Source of the DNA: Gyromitra esculenta
Lineage: Eukaryota; Ascomycota; Pezizomycetes; Pezizales; Discinaceae
NCBI GenBank assembly: GCA_038503075.1
Contig: JBCAML010000002.1
Coordinates: 1,550,001-1,614,000, forward strand
DNA length: 64,000 bases
Reading direction: 5' to 3'
In this document: positions 24,172-36,024 of the stretch, piece after piece
Layout: the number at the start of each line of letters is the position of its first letter
Numbering within the stretch: the stretch's first letter is position 1
Translations under genes and position numbers: made by a program
Notes under the pieces: generated by a model
Seen by the model: only the letters and a program-made list of their open reading frames with translations
The model's database searches: none
What the model was told of the DNA's origin: nothing

Positions 24172-26133
24172 TTAAATTCCCCAAAACCGTTTTCTCTTCT
24201 CTTCTTTCTTCGTCTCAACTACCACCTCTTCAGCCTTCGCTTTCCCCTGTCTCAAAAATGTCAACCGATCGGGCGCATCCTCGGCCAACTCGCAAGTCTT
24301 TTTAAAATCACCACCAATCTCGCCTCGCTTCTTGATATGCTCCAAGAAACCATCCAATGGGCAGCTGCTACCGGGGCCGTCGTTGCAGCCTTCTAACGCT
24401 ACGATGCCATCGTTTACGTTTATGCGAACGTATACTTCCTTTTCTTCGGCATCATTTGCAGAGCATGTAAGACGCTCGAAGATGATACGACCACCCATGG
24501 GTGTTATCTGGGAGGTTTTCCATTTCCGATCTTTGACAATCTTAGTCACAGGGAGGTGTTTAGCGTCCTCGAAGAGGCCGAGCGAAGCAATCATGGGGAC
24601 GATATCGCCGTCGTGAACACTATACGTCGCAGTCAGTGTTGGGTATCGATATAAAATGAATTTCACAAGGAATACCACATACAAACTGAAATAGAGGGGG
24701 CCTGCAGACTCGGGGCCTTCAGCAATGAGATTTGCCGTGGCGTTCAGCCAGAGCCACCCCATGGATTTTGCGTATTTGTTGCCTGGGCCTGCTCGGTAGT
24801 AATGGATGATGTCTCTAGCGTATTCGAAAGATAACCACTCCTCTTGCGAGAAAACATCACACCATTGGCTGCTTCCTCGAACGGTCGTTTCAAATCCGCA
24901 CATATCTTGCATGCTGTAGATTTCTTCGTTTGTAAAATCGAGTCCCTTGTTCTCCCTCGCGAGCCTTTTTGAGATGTCGCCGAGATATGTAGCGCGGTAT
25001 TTGTAGAGCATTTCGTAACCTAGATCGTGGCCTTCTACCTCATCATCGGCGTACTTTAAGCAAGTGTGTCTAAATGTCCGTTCGAGTCAGTACTGATATC
25101 ATAGTCTATTTCGTATATCCAGGGTTCCGAGCTATTTGGGAAGTGGAAATAAAATACCCAGGCGTTAAAGTGTCACCTCCCAACTCAGGATTCTCACTGA
25201 CAATTTCTAGTCTTGTCGCATTGTTATCCAATCCGAAAAACCCAGCGGAAAAGTATCTTGCAGTATCAACCACCCTGTCGCACTCGCTCGCCCACACTGT
25301 TGTTGGTACATCGGCAGTGTCATTCCATAGATGCCCGTAGCGAGTGTGAAGCTTGACTCCAGTGGTAAAGGTTTCCAAGACACCGGCATAAGGCCCAGTA
25401 GTGGTCAGTTGTTCGAAGTGCTCTCCGGGCACTGTGGTGTTTCGTTGAGTAGTTTTCGGATGAAAGAAGCACGGGCGTGGGGGTTAGCTCACCATCTGTA
25501 AAGTATTCCCAGTCATTCATAAACTCCAAGTCGCCTTTCAACACCACCCCGGTAGCTTTAACTCGGGCAAGTAATTCCATCATTCCTACGAGGACCGGGG
25601 TTATTCAATCAGTCACTGTGACATAATGCGTGACAACTACACGTAATACAGCAGGTAGATACATACGGTTACCAACCTTAAGGGTTGGGAATCTTTCTCC
25701 ATGTCGCGACATCTAACCCCTAGTTTTAGCTTCTGACTTCCCTCAGACTCCTAACTTGCAATATACAGGAACCCACCATGTGCACCATATCGACCTCACA
25801 GCCTGCTGGTGCCTGGATCCCCCCTTCCACGACACCATCGATCTTTTCGATCCAGGGCCCATTCCCGCCCAAGTGATAGAGTAAATTCCATTCGTTTTTA
25901 TTGATTCCAGTAGCCGACGCGGCCTGGTAGGGAGGTTCGCCAGACCACCAGCCCTTATGCTGCACTTGTAGATACGATGGTAGCACTACCTGCAGTGTGG
26001 TTGGTAGCGAGTAGGAGGACTGCGGGTGCAGCAAAAACACAATGGAGGCCAGAAGACATATCATAGCTGATGCTGTAAATAGTAGAAGGGTCATGTTGGG
26101 CAGAAGATATTTCAACCGCCGTGGGGAGGACAT
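24172..26133 (-). CDS. Histidine acid phosphatase, membrane-anchored
   Basis: Predicted acid phosphatase or phytase-like enzyme of the histidine phosphatase superfamily, 534 residues. Minus-strand exons: 26133-25777, 25712-25667, 25585-25493, 25431-25158, 25069-24683, 24619-24172; all phases fit. The nucleophile motif RHGERFP is at residues 122-128, created across intron 1 (VDMVHM then MSRHG). The proton-donor HD pair is at 388-389 (VHDGDIVPM), with the Val next to the junction of the last intron. Family landmarks between them are KGDLEFMNDWEYFTD, FEQLTTTGPYAG and NPELGGDTLTPG. Instead of a cleavable signal peptide there is a hydrophobic helix at about residues 12-35 preceded by basic residues, suggesting a type II anchor with the catalytic domain in the secretory lumen or outside. 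The frame stays open upstream to 26400, so a longer N-terminus cannot be excluded; the ATG at 26133 is preferred because the helix then follows directly. A divergent interval of about 410 bp separates it from MRPL1. Confidence 0.88.
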
Positions 26134-26544
26134 GAATTGGCCACCGAACTTCGAGCTTACGAGAGGATAACAGTCTACAGGGAACACTATTGATCGGACA
26201 CCGATATGATAGGTGGGCACGACGCTGGTTTTATCAAGTCCTTTTAACCTATTGGATGCTGGTACTTGAGACGCACCTGAAATTCGGGAGTCCCTGGCCT
26301 GCCAACAGCAGGCTCTTCGCTCCTGAGATGAAGATTCCTTTTTCGAGGTGTCTTTGGTGTGGTGTGGCTTGCAGCGAGAGCCGTTGGCTGATTCAGCCAC
26401 ACCCCACGAAATTTTTGAACATCACGAAATTCAACGCTGTTGGCGAGAGCATCAGTTCAACTACAGTCTGCACAGCATCCATTGCGATTCCTGCCACTAC
26501 TCACTCGCTTGTCGCTCTCAACCTCAGCCTGCCGACCTATCACA
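26134..26544. promoter_or_regulatory. Shared divergent promoter, acid phosphatase / MRPL1
   Basis: 411 bp between two divergent start codons. It holds a perfect inverted repeat, TGGCTGA-T-TCAGCCA, at 26385-26399. No CACGTG (Pho4-type) site was seen here, so classical phosphate regulation of the phosphatase is not supported by this interval. Confidence 0.5.
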
Positions 26545-27472
26545 ATGCCTCCCCGGATACGACTCTCGGCTTCCTCCTCTTTGTTCCCCTCTCTCGCCCT
26601 GCCCTCCACATTTGCTCCAACTCGACATACGCTTTCTCTATGTCGTACCTACGCCGTAATGGTTCCTCCGAAAAAAGTTAAAGACAAGAAAGATAAAAAG
26701 GATCGACGCACGGATTTCATTCAGCATGATTTGAGAGGCATGCAGCAATTCTCCCTAGCTGAGGCGATGCGATACATCAAGGCAATGGAAGTTGGACGAG
26801 ACCCGGCACGGGTCAAATATGACATTGCTGTTAAACTCAAGACGCCGAAGAACGGCCCCCAGTTGAGGGACAGGGTGCGACTACCAACACCTGTGAGGAC
26901 GGATACCAAGATCTGTGTAATCGCGGAGGGTCAGGCTGCGGAGGACGCAGTGAAAGCTGGTGCGGCACTCGTGGGAACCGAAGATGTTTTTGAACTGGTA
27001 TGGATATTTTCATTTTTTTTTTCTACTTTCGAATTTGTGTATCGGTTTTGCTTACATGTTAAAATGGATGCAGGTTCGAAGTGGTCCCTTTGAATTCGAT
27101 CTAGTCCTCTGTCACGACCAATCCTTCCAAGCCCTCACCAAGTCAAAGGTTGCCCGTATCCTCGGCCCCAGAGGCCTCATGCCCTCTGCCAAGATGGGTA
27201 CTGTCGTTAAAAATCCTGCATCGGCGATTAGCGATTTGGTTGGCAAAGCCAACTATCGTGAACGATTTGGTGTCGTCCGTATGGCTGTCGGCCAGCTTGG
27301 GTTCACGGAAAAACAGCTGCAGGATAACATCAAGGCATTTATGACACAGCTGAAGAGGGATATCGCGAAGATTACACAAGTATCTAAGAGTATTTCCGAA
27401 GTGGTTTTGAGTTCGACAAACTCGGCCGGGTTCTCTCTAAATGGGCGAGTTGAACCCGAACGGACAGAGTAG
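26545..27472 (+). CDS. MRPL1: Mitochondrial large-subunit ribosomal protein L1 (uL1m)
   Basis: Structural protein of the mitochondrial large ribosomal subunit (L1 stalk), 283 residues. Exons 26545-26997 and 27074-27472; intron 76 bp in phase 0. The start ATG lies in CACAATGCC and opens a basic, Ser/Leu-rich presequence of about 35 residues (PPRIRLSASSSLFPSLAL) typical of matrix import, followed by a lysine-rich linker. The L1 fold starts near FSLAEAMRYIKAMEVGRDPA. The family signature ILGPRGLMPSAKMGTV is intact in exon 2, followed by the second L1 subdomain. The ending NGRVEPERTE is hydrophilic and shows no truncation. Presequence plus bacterial-type L1 exclude cytosolic uL1 (Rpl1/L10a). Confidence 0.93.
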
Positions 27473-28502
27473 ATGTGGGTTTATGGGCGCACTATGTTTT
27501 TTAGTAGATACTTTTTTTCTTCCCTTCTCCTTATCGGCACCTGGGAGCGTTTGCTGGTTTGGATTGTGCTTAGGTAGATTGAGGCCATGTATATACACGC
27601 TTTCAACAGGTGCACATGCACCATCTGGCGTTAGCTGCCAATACAGTGCGCCAGTAGTAGGGGCAGTGATGCCTCATGGTCCACAGCGGTGCTGCGGCCA
27701 AGGCCGGGTAAGCACGCGGGGCAGATACTCGTATCGGAACACCGCGCCTCCAGTGCCCCGCAGCGCCCTACACGTGCTCTCACCACAATACATCCGGAGT
27801 GCTTGCATGCATTACTTACATGTATGATCCACCCATAGGACACGCTGAGTCATCGAGCCGACCCAGGTGGCCTCGGAAAAGTTTTTAATACAGACTTCAC
27901 GCAGCCGGCTATCCTCCCTCCTTCCCTCCTCCTCTTCCTTTTCTCCGCACTGCTCTCCTCTTCCTCTTTGCTCGCCACACCCCACAGCCGTTTGCCAATA
28001 GTAGTGAATCCCACATCCTTCATCGTCCTTCTAGTCTCTTGCTAAGGAAAGAAAGAAAAAAAGGCTCTTTATCTTCTCCCTCCTCCTCCCCTCGCCTACT
28101 CTCGTCAAGAGTATCTCCCAGACGAACATCCGGACAGTTCTCCCCGCAGCCGTCGTTGTTCATGAATCTTTCCCCCACCGCAACTTCACCATCGATTCGT
28201 TCTCGCCTTATACGGCCTTTGAAAAAGTCTAGTAGAAGGGCTTGTAGTAATCCTTCCCCCACCTAAATTTGCTCTTTTTTTTCGCTTCCCACCGCCAAAG
28301 CAGAAAGAAAAAAAAATACAACATCCTATAAATCGCCTTTTTTTTCTCTCTCTTTCGCCCCACGAAACGAAAACAAAACTTCAACCACCTGGGTTTTATC
28401 AAAGCAGAGTAGTTCATGCTGTTTAACCCCGTCATTATTGCTTCTACATCTTCGACCGCTCAGTTCAGCTCTTTCGATCATTAACGCCAAACAACCGCAA
28501 TC
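27473..28502. promoter_or_regulatory. MRPL1 3' region and eIF5 promoter/leader
   Basis: About 1 kb without a gene. After the MRPL1 3' end there is one TACATGTA octamer (27817-27824). From about 27900 the plus strand becomes strongly pyrimidine-rich (CTCC/CTTC blocks at 27905-27965 and 28070-28100), which is usual upstream of highly expressed fungal translation genes and probably marks the eIF5 promoter and leader. Confidence 0.55.
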
Positions 28503-29899
28503 ATGGCTACTATCAATATTCGCCGCGATGTCACCGACCCCTTCTACCGCTACAAGATGGAGCGTCTTCAATCCAAGATTGAAGGGAAGGGTAATGGTAT
28601 CAAGTCTGTCATTGTGAACTTGAGTAGCGTGGCACATTCCTTGAGCCGTGATCCAGCTTGTATGTTTTTTGTTTTTTCCCTTTCCTTGCCTAATACTATG
28701 TGCTTTAATCTAACTTCTCGCCTACAGATGTGGTCAAGTTTTTTGGCTTCGAGTTGGGTGCTCAAGTCACTGCTAATCCTTCTGATGATCGTTATATCAT
28801 CAATGGTGCACATGATGCTGCCAAACTCCAGGAATACCTCGATACCTTCATCAACAAGTTTGTTTTGTGCAAGCAGTGCAAGAACCCCGAGACGGACTTG
28901 ATTGTCCAGAAGGATGGGTCTATTCTTCGTGACTGCAAAGCCTGCGGCCAGCGTACTGATGTCGAAAATCGCCACAAACTTTCTTCGTACATTGTCAAGA
29001 ACCCCCCGAAGAGGGAAAAGAAGTCTAAGACAACCTCTTCCAAAAAGAGCAAGAAATCGAACGGAGATGGCGAAAATGGCACTTCTCCCAAGGACAGTGG
29101 TTCTGAGGATCACAACGGTGATGTCGACGCTGATGGTGGCTCCGACGACGAGCTTACCAAACGCATTAACGCTGAGGCCAAAGAGCTCGCTGCCAATGGA
29201 GAAACCCCTGAGGTTAAGGATGACGAATGGGCTGTCGATATGTCGGAGGAGGCTATCAAGGCTCGTGCTCAGAACCTTCCGGATGACTTGAAGCGCGCTC
29301 TTGTTATTGAAGGCGAGGATGAAGAAGAAGCGGAGGGTGGCGATAACCCATATGATCAGCTTGGGTCTTGGATCGTTGCTCAAAAGAAGGAGCATGCTGG
29401 TGAAATTGATGATATTGAAGTTTACAAGAAGACCCAAGAGCTTGGAATCGAGAAGAAGCACAAGACTCTTCAAGTCCTTGCCCAGACTCTCTTCGACGAG
29501 AATATTATCAAGAAGAATCAAGTCAAGAAGCATGCTGGCCTACTTAAGAAGGTTTGTTCGCCGCCTCATTACTCTCCAACAGAATTGCGATTACTAACAA
29601 CGTTTTAGATGATTACTTCCGATCGCCACGAGAAAGCGTTCCTTGGTGGAACCGAACGCTTTGTCGGTAAAGACTGCACGAAGCTCATCACAGCAATTCC
29701 AACCATCCTCATGGCATACTATGAGAACGACCTCGCCACCGAGGAGACCATCACAAAATGGGGAAGCAGGGCTAGCAAGAAATATGTTGATGTTGGGACT
29801 AGCAAGAAGGTCCGCAAGGCAGCGGAGCCTTTCTTGAAATGGCTTCAAGAGGCGGACGAGGATGGTAGTGAGGAAGAGGAGGAAGAGGACGACGAATAG
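28503..29899 (+). CDS. TIF5: Translation initiation factor eIF5
   Basis: GTPase-activating protein for eIF2 during start-codon selection, 423 residues. Exons 28503-28659, 28728-29551, 29609-29899. The N-terminal GAP domain begins [19 protein letters not shown]; Arg16 in FYRYKM is the equivalent of the catalytic arginine finger (Arg15 in yeast). The zinc ribbon has C100-x2-C103 (LCKQC) and C122-x2-C125 (CKAC). A lysine/serine-rich then acidic linker (residues about 150-250) leads to the C-terminal W2/HEAT domain ([14 protein letters not shown] ... [13 protein letters not shown]), which ends in the characteristic acidic tail (EEEEEEDDE) that contacts eIF2-beta and eIF3. The start ATG in CAATCATGG is strong. 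Identification is certain. Confidence 0.96.
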
Positions 29900-32232
29900 T
29901 TTTAGCAAATCGTGTTACGAAAGTTTAATTTGGGCTACGAGTGATCGAAATTGACGGCTTTTTTCTGCTTCTTTCAGTTCATTTCTCCCACTAATTCTTC
30001 CGAATTGAACCTACGGCCTTCCCTCGGGGGGGTATTTTGCATTCTAGTTGACTCCCATCTACCATCCCAGAGAAAAGCTTAATCTTACTTTCAAAAAATC
30101 CAATTAAGCTCAAGAAACACAAACCACTAAAAATTAAGGTTGGTGGGGCTAGATAGCTGAGACAAAGTCATCTTATAAGTTAGAGTCACGATGGGTGGTT
30201 ATTCACAGAGAATAAGCATAAGCAGCCCTGCACGTTGATTGTTCTCCACAAAGGATCCTCAATCAGCTCAGGGCGAAATTGATTCAGACACATGCTTAAA
30301 TAGTGATACTTCAACCTAATCTACTGGCCTAGAACCCGGAGAAGAAATTAATCTCAAGCCGAAAGAAAAACTGAGGGTGGGACTACATGTAGATATAGTT
30401 TGAACATGCAGAGAACCGAAATTTGCGAAACCCTTAATATCAACTGCTCCATGAACTCGCAATCGGTATTTCATCCTTGGTGATTGCTTACCAATAACAC
30501 CCTGGTGCACAACGATTGATACATATTGACCCAGTTGTAAAATCTGATTCTTGAACTAGACTTCATATTGAATTGCTGTGAACACGTCATTTGTGGTTTA
30601 CCGCGCGGATCGTGGATGATTGATATAAGATTTTCCTCATCAACTATCACTCACAGCTGGAATTGTAGTGCATGGGCCAGACCCATGTGGTACGTCCGTC
30701 ATTCTGAATTCTGCCCATAATTTAGAGGGTATAGGAGTCACTGGCCGGGTAACCAAATACTTGCCCATTCTTGCTGGCTCCAGGTCGCACCAAGATTTCT
30801 ATATTTATAAATAATAACCCTAATACCGCCTGTCTTCGCATGGATTATCACTCGATTGATCACCTTAAACTAGACCCCACCATCTGAGTTCTACCCACAC
30901 TTCAGTATTTCTATTTTCTATTTATTCTCTATCCCTTGGGTTACTCAAGGGGTACATATGCATGTGTGGTATGTTATCAAAGTTTGCAATCGAACTGCAG
31001 TTTCTCTTTGTCAACTTTTTTAGGTTGCAGGTTGGGGGGGATCAACGGTTGTTACCCGAGCGAGCCATATCACTCGCGATGAGATTCTCAATAAGCCTAC
31101 ACCTCTAGACTACATATATTCAACTCTTTTTTTTGGTTTTCTGCATGCATGCATGTATGAATGCGTGCTGGGGTAGGAATAAAGAAAGAGAAAAAAAGGC
31201 TTGACCATGGTTCAGGCCGTAGTTTAAATTTTTATTCTCGGAAGAGAGTTTTGTTGGGCGGTCGAGTTTCGATTGTTCTAACCTTTTTTCTTGCAATCAA
31301 GATAAGATAATATTTCTCTGGGCCTACCCCTCTAAAACGGGCAAATCATGTGTAATATGATATGTCGCCAAAAGTTTATAATCAAACCGTTACTATTGCT
31401 AGCCATTACAACTGAACAAGGCTGACGGGAAAAAGTGCCTTACAGGCTACAGCTACGCACTGAGTTTAGGAGGAGCCCCACGCTCCTCTAAATTACCTTT
31501 CTTATGCGGCCTTTAATCCAACAACATGTTTTGTGGGGGATTTGTGCGCTGCTGTAGAGTAGATAATAGAGCGTAGCAAAAGGGCTTCAATCCGAACCAA
31601 GCACGGGATGGACTAGCGGGGGTTGGAAGAAATACGTAATCCCAGCTGAGTTTTCGGTACAGTTGCACCTCGCTATGTTGGATTTTACTACGTCGGATCC
31701 CTTACCAGGTATCGGATGCGCATGTAATAGCAAATAATTCCCAGGCCTAGGGCCATAAAATTTTAGGGTTAGGGGGATTTGAGTCCATGGAAGGCATTAG
31801 TCCCCCCTCAACAGATATAAATATCGGTTGCCAATCTAAGAAAATCCGCGACAGCAAATATTATTTATATAGTAGCAGGGGTCTAATATCTCCTACCTTC
31901 CATACGGCATGAGACAGTAAAAAGTACGGGACAGCAAGTTCATTTTGGTGATGGAAACTTATAGCGGTAAAATTTGTATGTGACAGCAGGAATCTGGGCG
32001 GTGAGTTTCGGCATATTGAGTTGCGACTGTAATTAAAATTGTAGAAACATTACCTAGTCCAGTAGAATAAATCATTTTCAAAAGCACCAGGGCCCAAACC
32101 TCGGAATAAGATAAGATAAGATGATCTGGCCCCCTGTATCACGTTGCTCGCGTTTCATGGTATTTCCAACACGTCTTCCACGACACGCTACACGTTCTAC
32201 AGTTTCTACCAGGCCAACCACCACATCATGTA
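29900..32232. other. Gene-free interval between eIF5 and the LARP7-like gene
   Basis: No coding frame of note. Contains a TACATGTA octamer (30384-30391, part of the decamer CTACATGTAG), CATG-rich simple sequence at 31142-31160 and two GATA doublets (31301-31309; 32110-32120). The upstream end is the eIF5 3' region; the last few hundred bases are the presumed promoter of the gene at 32233. Confidence 0.5.
32110..32120 (+). promoter_or_regulatory. Tandem GATA site (two overlapping GATAAG)
   Basis: GATAAG at 32110-32115 and 32115-32120, both preceded by A, so both match the HGATAR consensus bound by fungal GATA factors such as AreA (encoded at 47429-50356). It is 113 bp upstream of the start codon at 32233. 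A similar doublet is at 31301-31309. Binding is inference. Confidence 0.45.
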
Positions 32233-33929
32233 ATGTTTGTTCCCAGGCAAATTCAGAAGAAAGCCGCAACGTCTAAAAGACCGACCTCAACCTTGACCTC
32301 CAACGCATCTCCGAAACCTCAACTGCCTCCTCCGCCGCCGCCGCCAGCAGCCCTCCCCAAGAAGACTGAGACTGAGCTATGTTCAAACAATGGCATCGAC
32401 CCCGAGCTGGCCAGAGAAATGGTTATGGCACTGGAAATATTGTTGTCAGATTACTCGATGGAGTACGTGCACGGTGATTGGTTAAGGGGGCGAATGCGAG
32501 AGCTGGAAGGAAAGGATGATTGTAAGCCCAGCTTGGGGAATTTGCCAACTGTTTTGGAAAATTGGAGCTGACGAGGGAATAGTCATTCATCTTTCGGCTT
32601 TTGTGGACTGCCAGTTTCTTGCGATGATGAAACCAATACCATCACAAGTCAGTTTTATGAAGGCACTTACTACGTGTGAGTCGGATGTGCTTGAGGTAAT
32701 TTTACATATACCAAAGCGAATAGGGAGACACTAACAGCTCATTCACTTTTCAGTTAAGTGCCGACAAGTATCATGTTAGACGTAAGACAAAACCTTCATT
32801 TGTAGGAACGAATCTGGATGACTGCACAGTATACATTGTAAGTTTCCAGTCAACTTTTGATTCAGATCTACATTGTCAAAACGAATTGTGTTGCTGATCG
32901 CCCCTAAACGTCCAGGAGCCCCACATCACCAATATCACCACGAACCCCGGCAAAGTAGCGAGTATACTACAGGAAACACAGTTACCTCGAAAATATCTTC
33001 CGGTACAATTTGTTGAAAGCCGACACAAGTCGTGGGGATTTGTCACGTTGTCATCGGTAATATCACAAAACGAAGCTGAAACCAGGGAAATATGGCCGAA
33101 GGATTGGATAGTCATGACAAAGTAAGCCCATAATATCCGGCAAACTATCAGATTCCGGTCACTGATGAGGAACAGACCTGAATGGCGGAAACGGGATACA
33201 GAGTACAGTGAATTACGACGAGCTGCACGGCGGGTACCTGCTTTTCACCATCCAAGCATACGGCAGGCGAATGCGTGGCAAGAAAAAAGCACACAATACC
33301 GGCCAGAAAGAACCAATTCGGGAGGCCGAGCCGCAGACCCTGAAAATCCTTCGCGTATTGAGGAAATAGATGCTTCGGGCTTTGACCATGGACTAATAAT
33401 TCGATTGATAAACCTAAATCCTTCAACTACAAAGGCTAATATCAATTCATTCGTCGGACGCTCGGTAGATCGATATCTGCGGAAACAAAAGAAAAAAAGG
33501 AAGGCAAATAGGGACGGCGATGCAGTGGATCAGGATGTTCAGCCTGTGAAGATAAACTACATCGACTACGAGAAGGGGCTAAGTCAGGCACACATACGGC
33601 TAAGCAGCCAAGAAGATTCAAAGGTGGTCGCCGATGCTTTGCAGAAACGGAGACGGAAAATGAAGGATGGCGAGGACGTGAAAGGAAAGAAGGTCAAGAT
33701 AGACGACCAGGATTGGGTGAAAGGGAAAATTCTAGCTGGAGAAGAGGAGACAATTTATTGGACGAAACTACTTTCGGCAAAGAATGCCAGAGGGAAAGGA
33801 AAGGGGAGGAAAGGAGGGAAAGGAGAACAGGTGGTTACACCTGATTTTGCCTCGGGGTTCAAAAGATCACGAAGAGATAGTGGAGCAAATGATTCCCACG
33901 TTAGCAAACGCATAAAATTTGAAGAGTGA
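32233..33929 (+). CDS. pof8: LARP7-family RNA-binding protein (La motif, RRM, C-terminal xRRM; Pof8/Lar7-like)
   Basis: Predicted 486-residue nuclear RNA-binding protein. Exons 32233-32521, 32568-32695, 32754-32837, 32916-33121, 33176-33929 join in frame. After a proline run (residues about 35-45) comes a La motif (MALEILLSDYSMEYVHGDWL, then IHLSAFVDCQFLAMM, SFMKALTTCESDVLELSADK, VRRKT). RRM1 follows (DDCTVYI ... LPVQFVESRHKSWGFVTLSS ... WPKDWIVMTK). The C-terminal half has an RRM at about residues 308-432 with VKINYIDYEKGLSQAHIR and a YW near its end, the layout of the xRRM. La plus RRM plus xRRM is the architecture of LARP7/p65/Pof8, which bind telomerase or 7SK RNA; S. pombe Pof8 is the telomerase factor. 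The alternative is genuine La, which lacks this spacing. The ATG at 32233 is the first in frame but a small upstream exon is possible; the 46-bp first intron is the shortest in the window. Confidence 0.75.
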
Positions 33930-34047
33930 ATCCAATAACTTCAAAAAAATTTGCTGATAATTGGATGAATTATGTTTGTCATACAAATTCATTTATTCAG
34001 TAATAAAAAGCAGCCTAAACACCCTTCCTAATCCAAAAAGAACGATT

Positions 34048-34522
34048 TTACTTCCTAATGCTAGATCCGGTTCCACTGTTGTCAGTGCCTAGAGCACTGT
34101 TTAGAGTGTCTTTTGCAGACTGGGCAGCGTTGGAGACCGTCTCGCTGACGGAATCTACCATGCCCTTGCTTTGGCTCGAAGCATTATCGGTGCCAGAGCG
34201 CATGCTGTCGCCTGCCTTCTGAGTGGTAGATTTCTGGGACCTATTAAAGTGTTAGCTATGGACGACGTGTGTACGTTGGTTGATTGGATGGTTAGTGGAA
34301 CATACTCAGGCTGAATGGCTCCTGCAACACGGTCGGTTGCACCGCTGAGGTTGTCACCCAACTTCTCAGTGGTGGTCTTCTGTGAGTCGGGCTTGAGCTT
34401 GTCGCCAACCTGCTCGCTCATGGGCTTCCTTCCTATTAAATTATTAGGATTTTATCTTGAATAATATTTTTCGACTGGCTAGCAAAACAGGATTGGAAAG
34501 GTGACAAACCGAGATCAGACAT
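34048..34522 (-). CDS. HSP12: Hsp12/Hsp9-family stress protein
   Basis: Small hydrophilic stress protein of 110 residues; the family stabilises membranes after heat, osmotic or stationary-phase stress. Minus-strand exons 34522-34510 (13 nt, MSDLG), 34432-34306 and 34240-34048. The N-terminus MSDLGRK, the repeated PDSQKTTTEK and PESQKSTTQK segments and GATDRVAGAIQPE match the Hsp12/WH11 family. The C-terminal part (AQSAKDTLNSALG) continues the amphipathic 11-mer-like pattern. It has no hydrophobic core or transmembrane segment, and a very high Ser, Thr, Lys, Asp and Gly content, as expected for a protein disordered in solution. The convergent LARP7-like gene ends only 118 bp away. Two CRE sites upstream fit stress-activated MAP-kinase/Atf1-type control. 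Confidence 0.87.
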
Positions 34523-34872
34523 GTTGATTGATTTGATTGAAGTAGGTAAAAAGGTAAAAATGCGTTGTTTGTAGTGGTTTTGAGAGTGGGCTGTAAAATG
34601 CTTTGGTTTGATGAGAATTTCGTCAATAGACAGCCAAAGAGCTCCAATTTATACTGTTCATTCACGCCACTTTCATCTATGTCACGATTTCGTCACTACC
34701 GTATTTCCTCGAGGGCTCTCTCGTGCGGTTACACTTCACGATCAACGAGGTTAGGAGGTTGACTTGGTACCTATACCTAAAGACAGACGTGATGGTTACG
34801 TAGTTGATTTTTGGGTTCCCCCCTTCCACATCTGCGCTTCCACAGATCCGGCGACAGATACAGATAACCGAG

Positions 34873-34949
34873 TGACGTCAAGTATCCTCCAACAAGAAAC
34901 GATCTGCGCCAAGAGAGCATGGAGCCGCAAACCCACATATTTGACGTCA
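34873..34949. promoter_or_regulatory. Pair of perfect CRE (TGACGTCA) sites upstream of HSP12
   Basis: Identical 8-bp palindromes TGACGTCA at 34873-34880 and 34942-34949, 69 bp apart and 351-427 bp upstream of the HSP12 start codon. This is the ATF/CREB (Atf1/AtfA-type bZIP) binding sequence. Stress genes of this family are known targets of that pathway; binding here is inference. Confidence 0.65.
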
Positions 34950-36024
34950 CAGATGTTTCCGCAAATGTCATCCGAGACCCAAGGAACAGTTTGAATTCGC
35001 ATCTCGCTTTTGGATATTCCCAGGGCCCTTTGAACTCTGCCAGGGCTCTCGACTCGTTTTAAGTGCATGCATCTATCTGTGTTTATTTGCATACATCGTG
35101 ATCACTGATCACAGATCACAGATTGCGGTTGGCACAGAACGGGAATCCCGGATTCCATGTTGTCGGATACTGTTGCCAGCGGGAAAGAGTCTCTGGGTAA
35201 CGGCTTAAACCTAACTGCAAAATACAAAACCTACGTATATCTACATGTAGTGATTATTTTCCTCTGTGGTTAAATTGAGTAACAAGCGTTTTGTAGGCAT
35301 CACATATGTAATAGTTATTACCTTAGTGTGTGCCTGAGCTTCCATGTTTGGTCTACCGCAAACTAAATTCCAGTGATTTTTATTAAGTAATTTTCAGCGA
35401 GGGCAGAGGGCTTTGGGCTGCAAGAGGTCACCGTACTTTATGCAGGGAGCAACGAAAAAAAGTACTCAAGAAAGCTGAAACCAACCTCGCGAAACCTGAG
35501 CTAAATCTAGTCTATGCGAGTACCGTTTTTTTCTTTCTTTCTTTTTTTGATTGCACTGAATAAGATTCTATTAGTTAAACTATGATTGGTCGATGACTGT
35601 TGCACCAAAAACTGCCCTGGACAGTAAGAATCCAGTTATAATGTTGGAATCCTCTTATTTTACGTTTAGTGAACGGGGGTGGCTTGTGACAGGCCCTGAA
35701 TTTTTTTATTTTGGCGCAGATTGAGCACAATAGACAAAAGCAACCTTGCTGGATAGAAGCTCTGTATCGACTCATATCACCAACACCCGGTTATTACACG
35801 TGATCGGTTTTGTGTGGATTATCATGTGATTTGATCGGACACCAGCGACAAAGTGCCCGTGCTGGGGCTCACACCCGAGTACCAGAGTTGAAGCTGAGAT
35901 TGAAACATTTGGTTTGCCTGCCACACTTTGGAGTGAAATTATGGACATAGGCTTCAAATCAATGGAAATTCTGAATAGCTATTCTCAACGCAGACCGATC
36001 TCCCTTCGGGGGAGGCCGAGCATC

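Noticed and set aside
28568..29533. 321-codon frame on the minus strand, apparently membrane-spanning
   Set aside because: It is the antisense shadow of the eIF5 gene, whose identity is certain.
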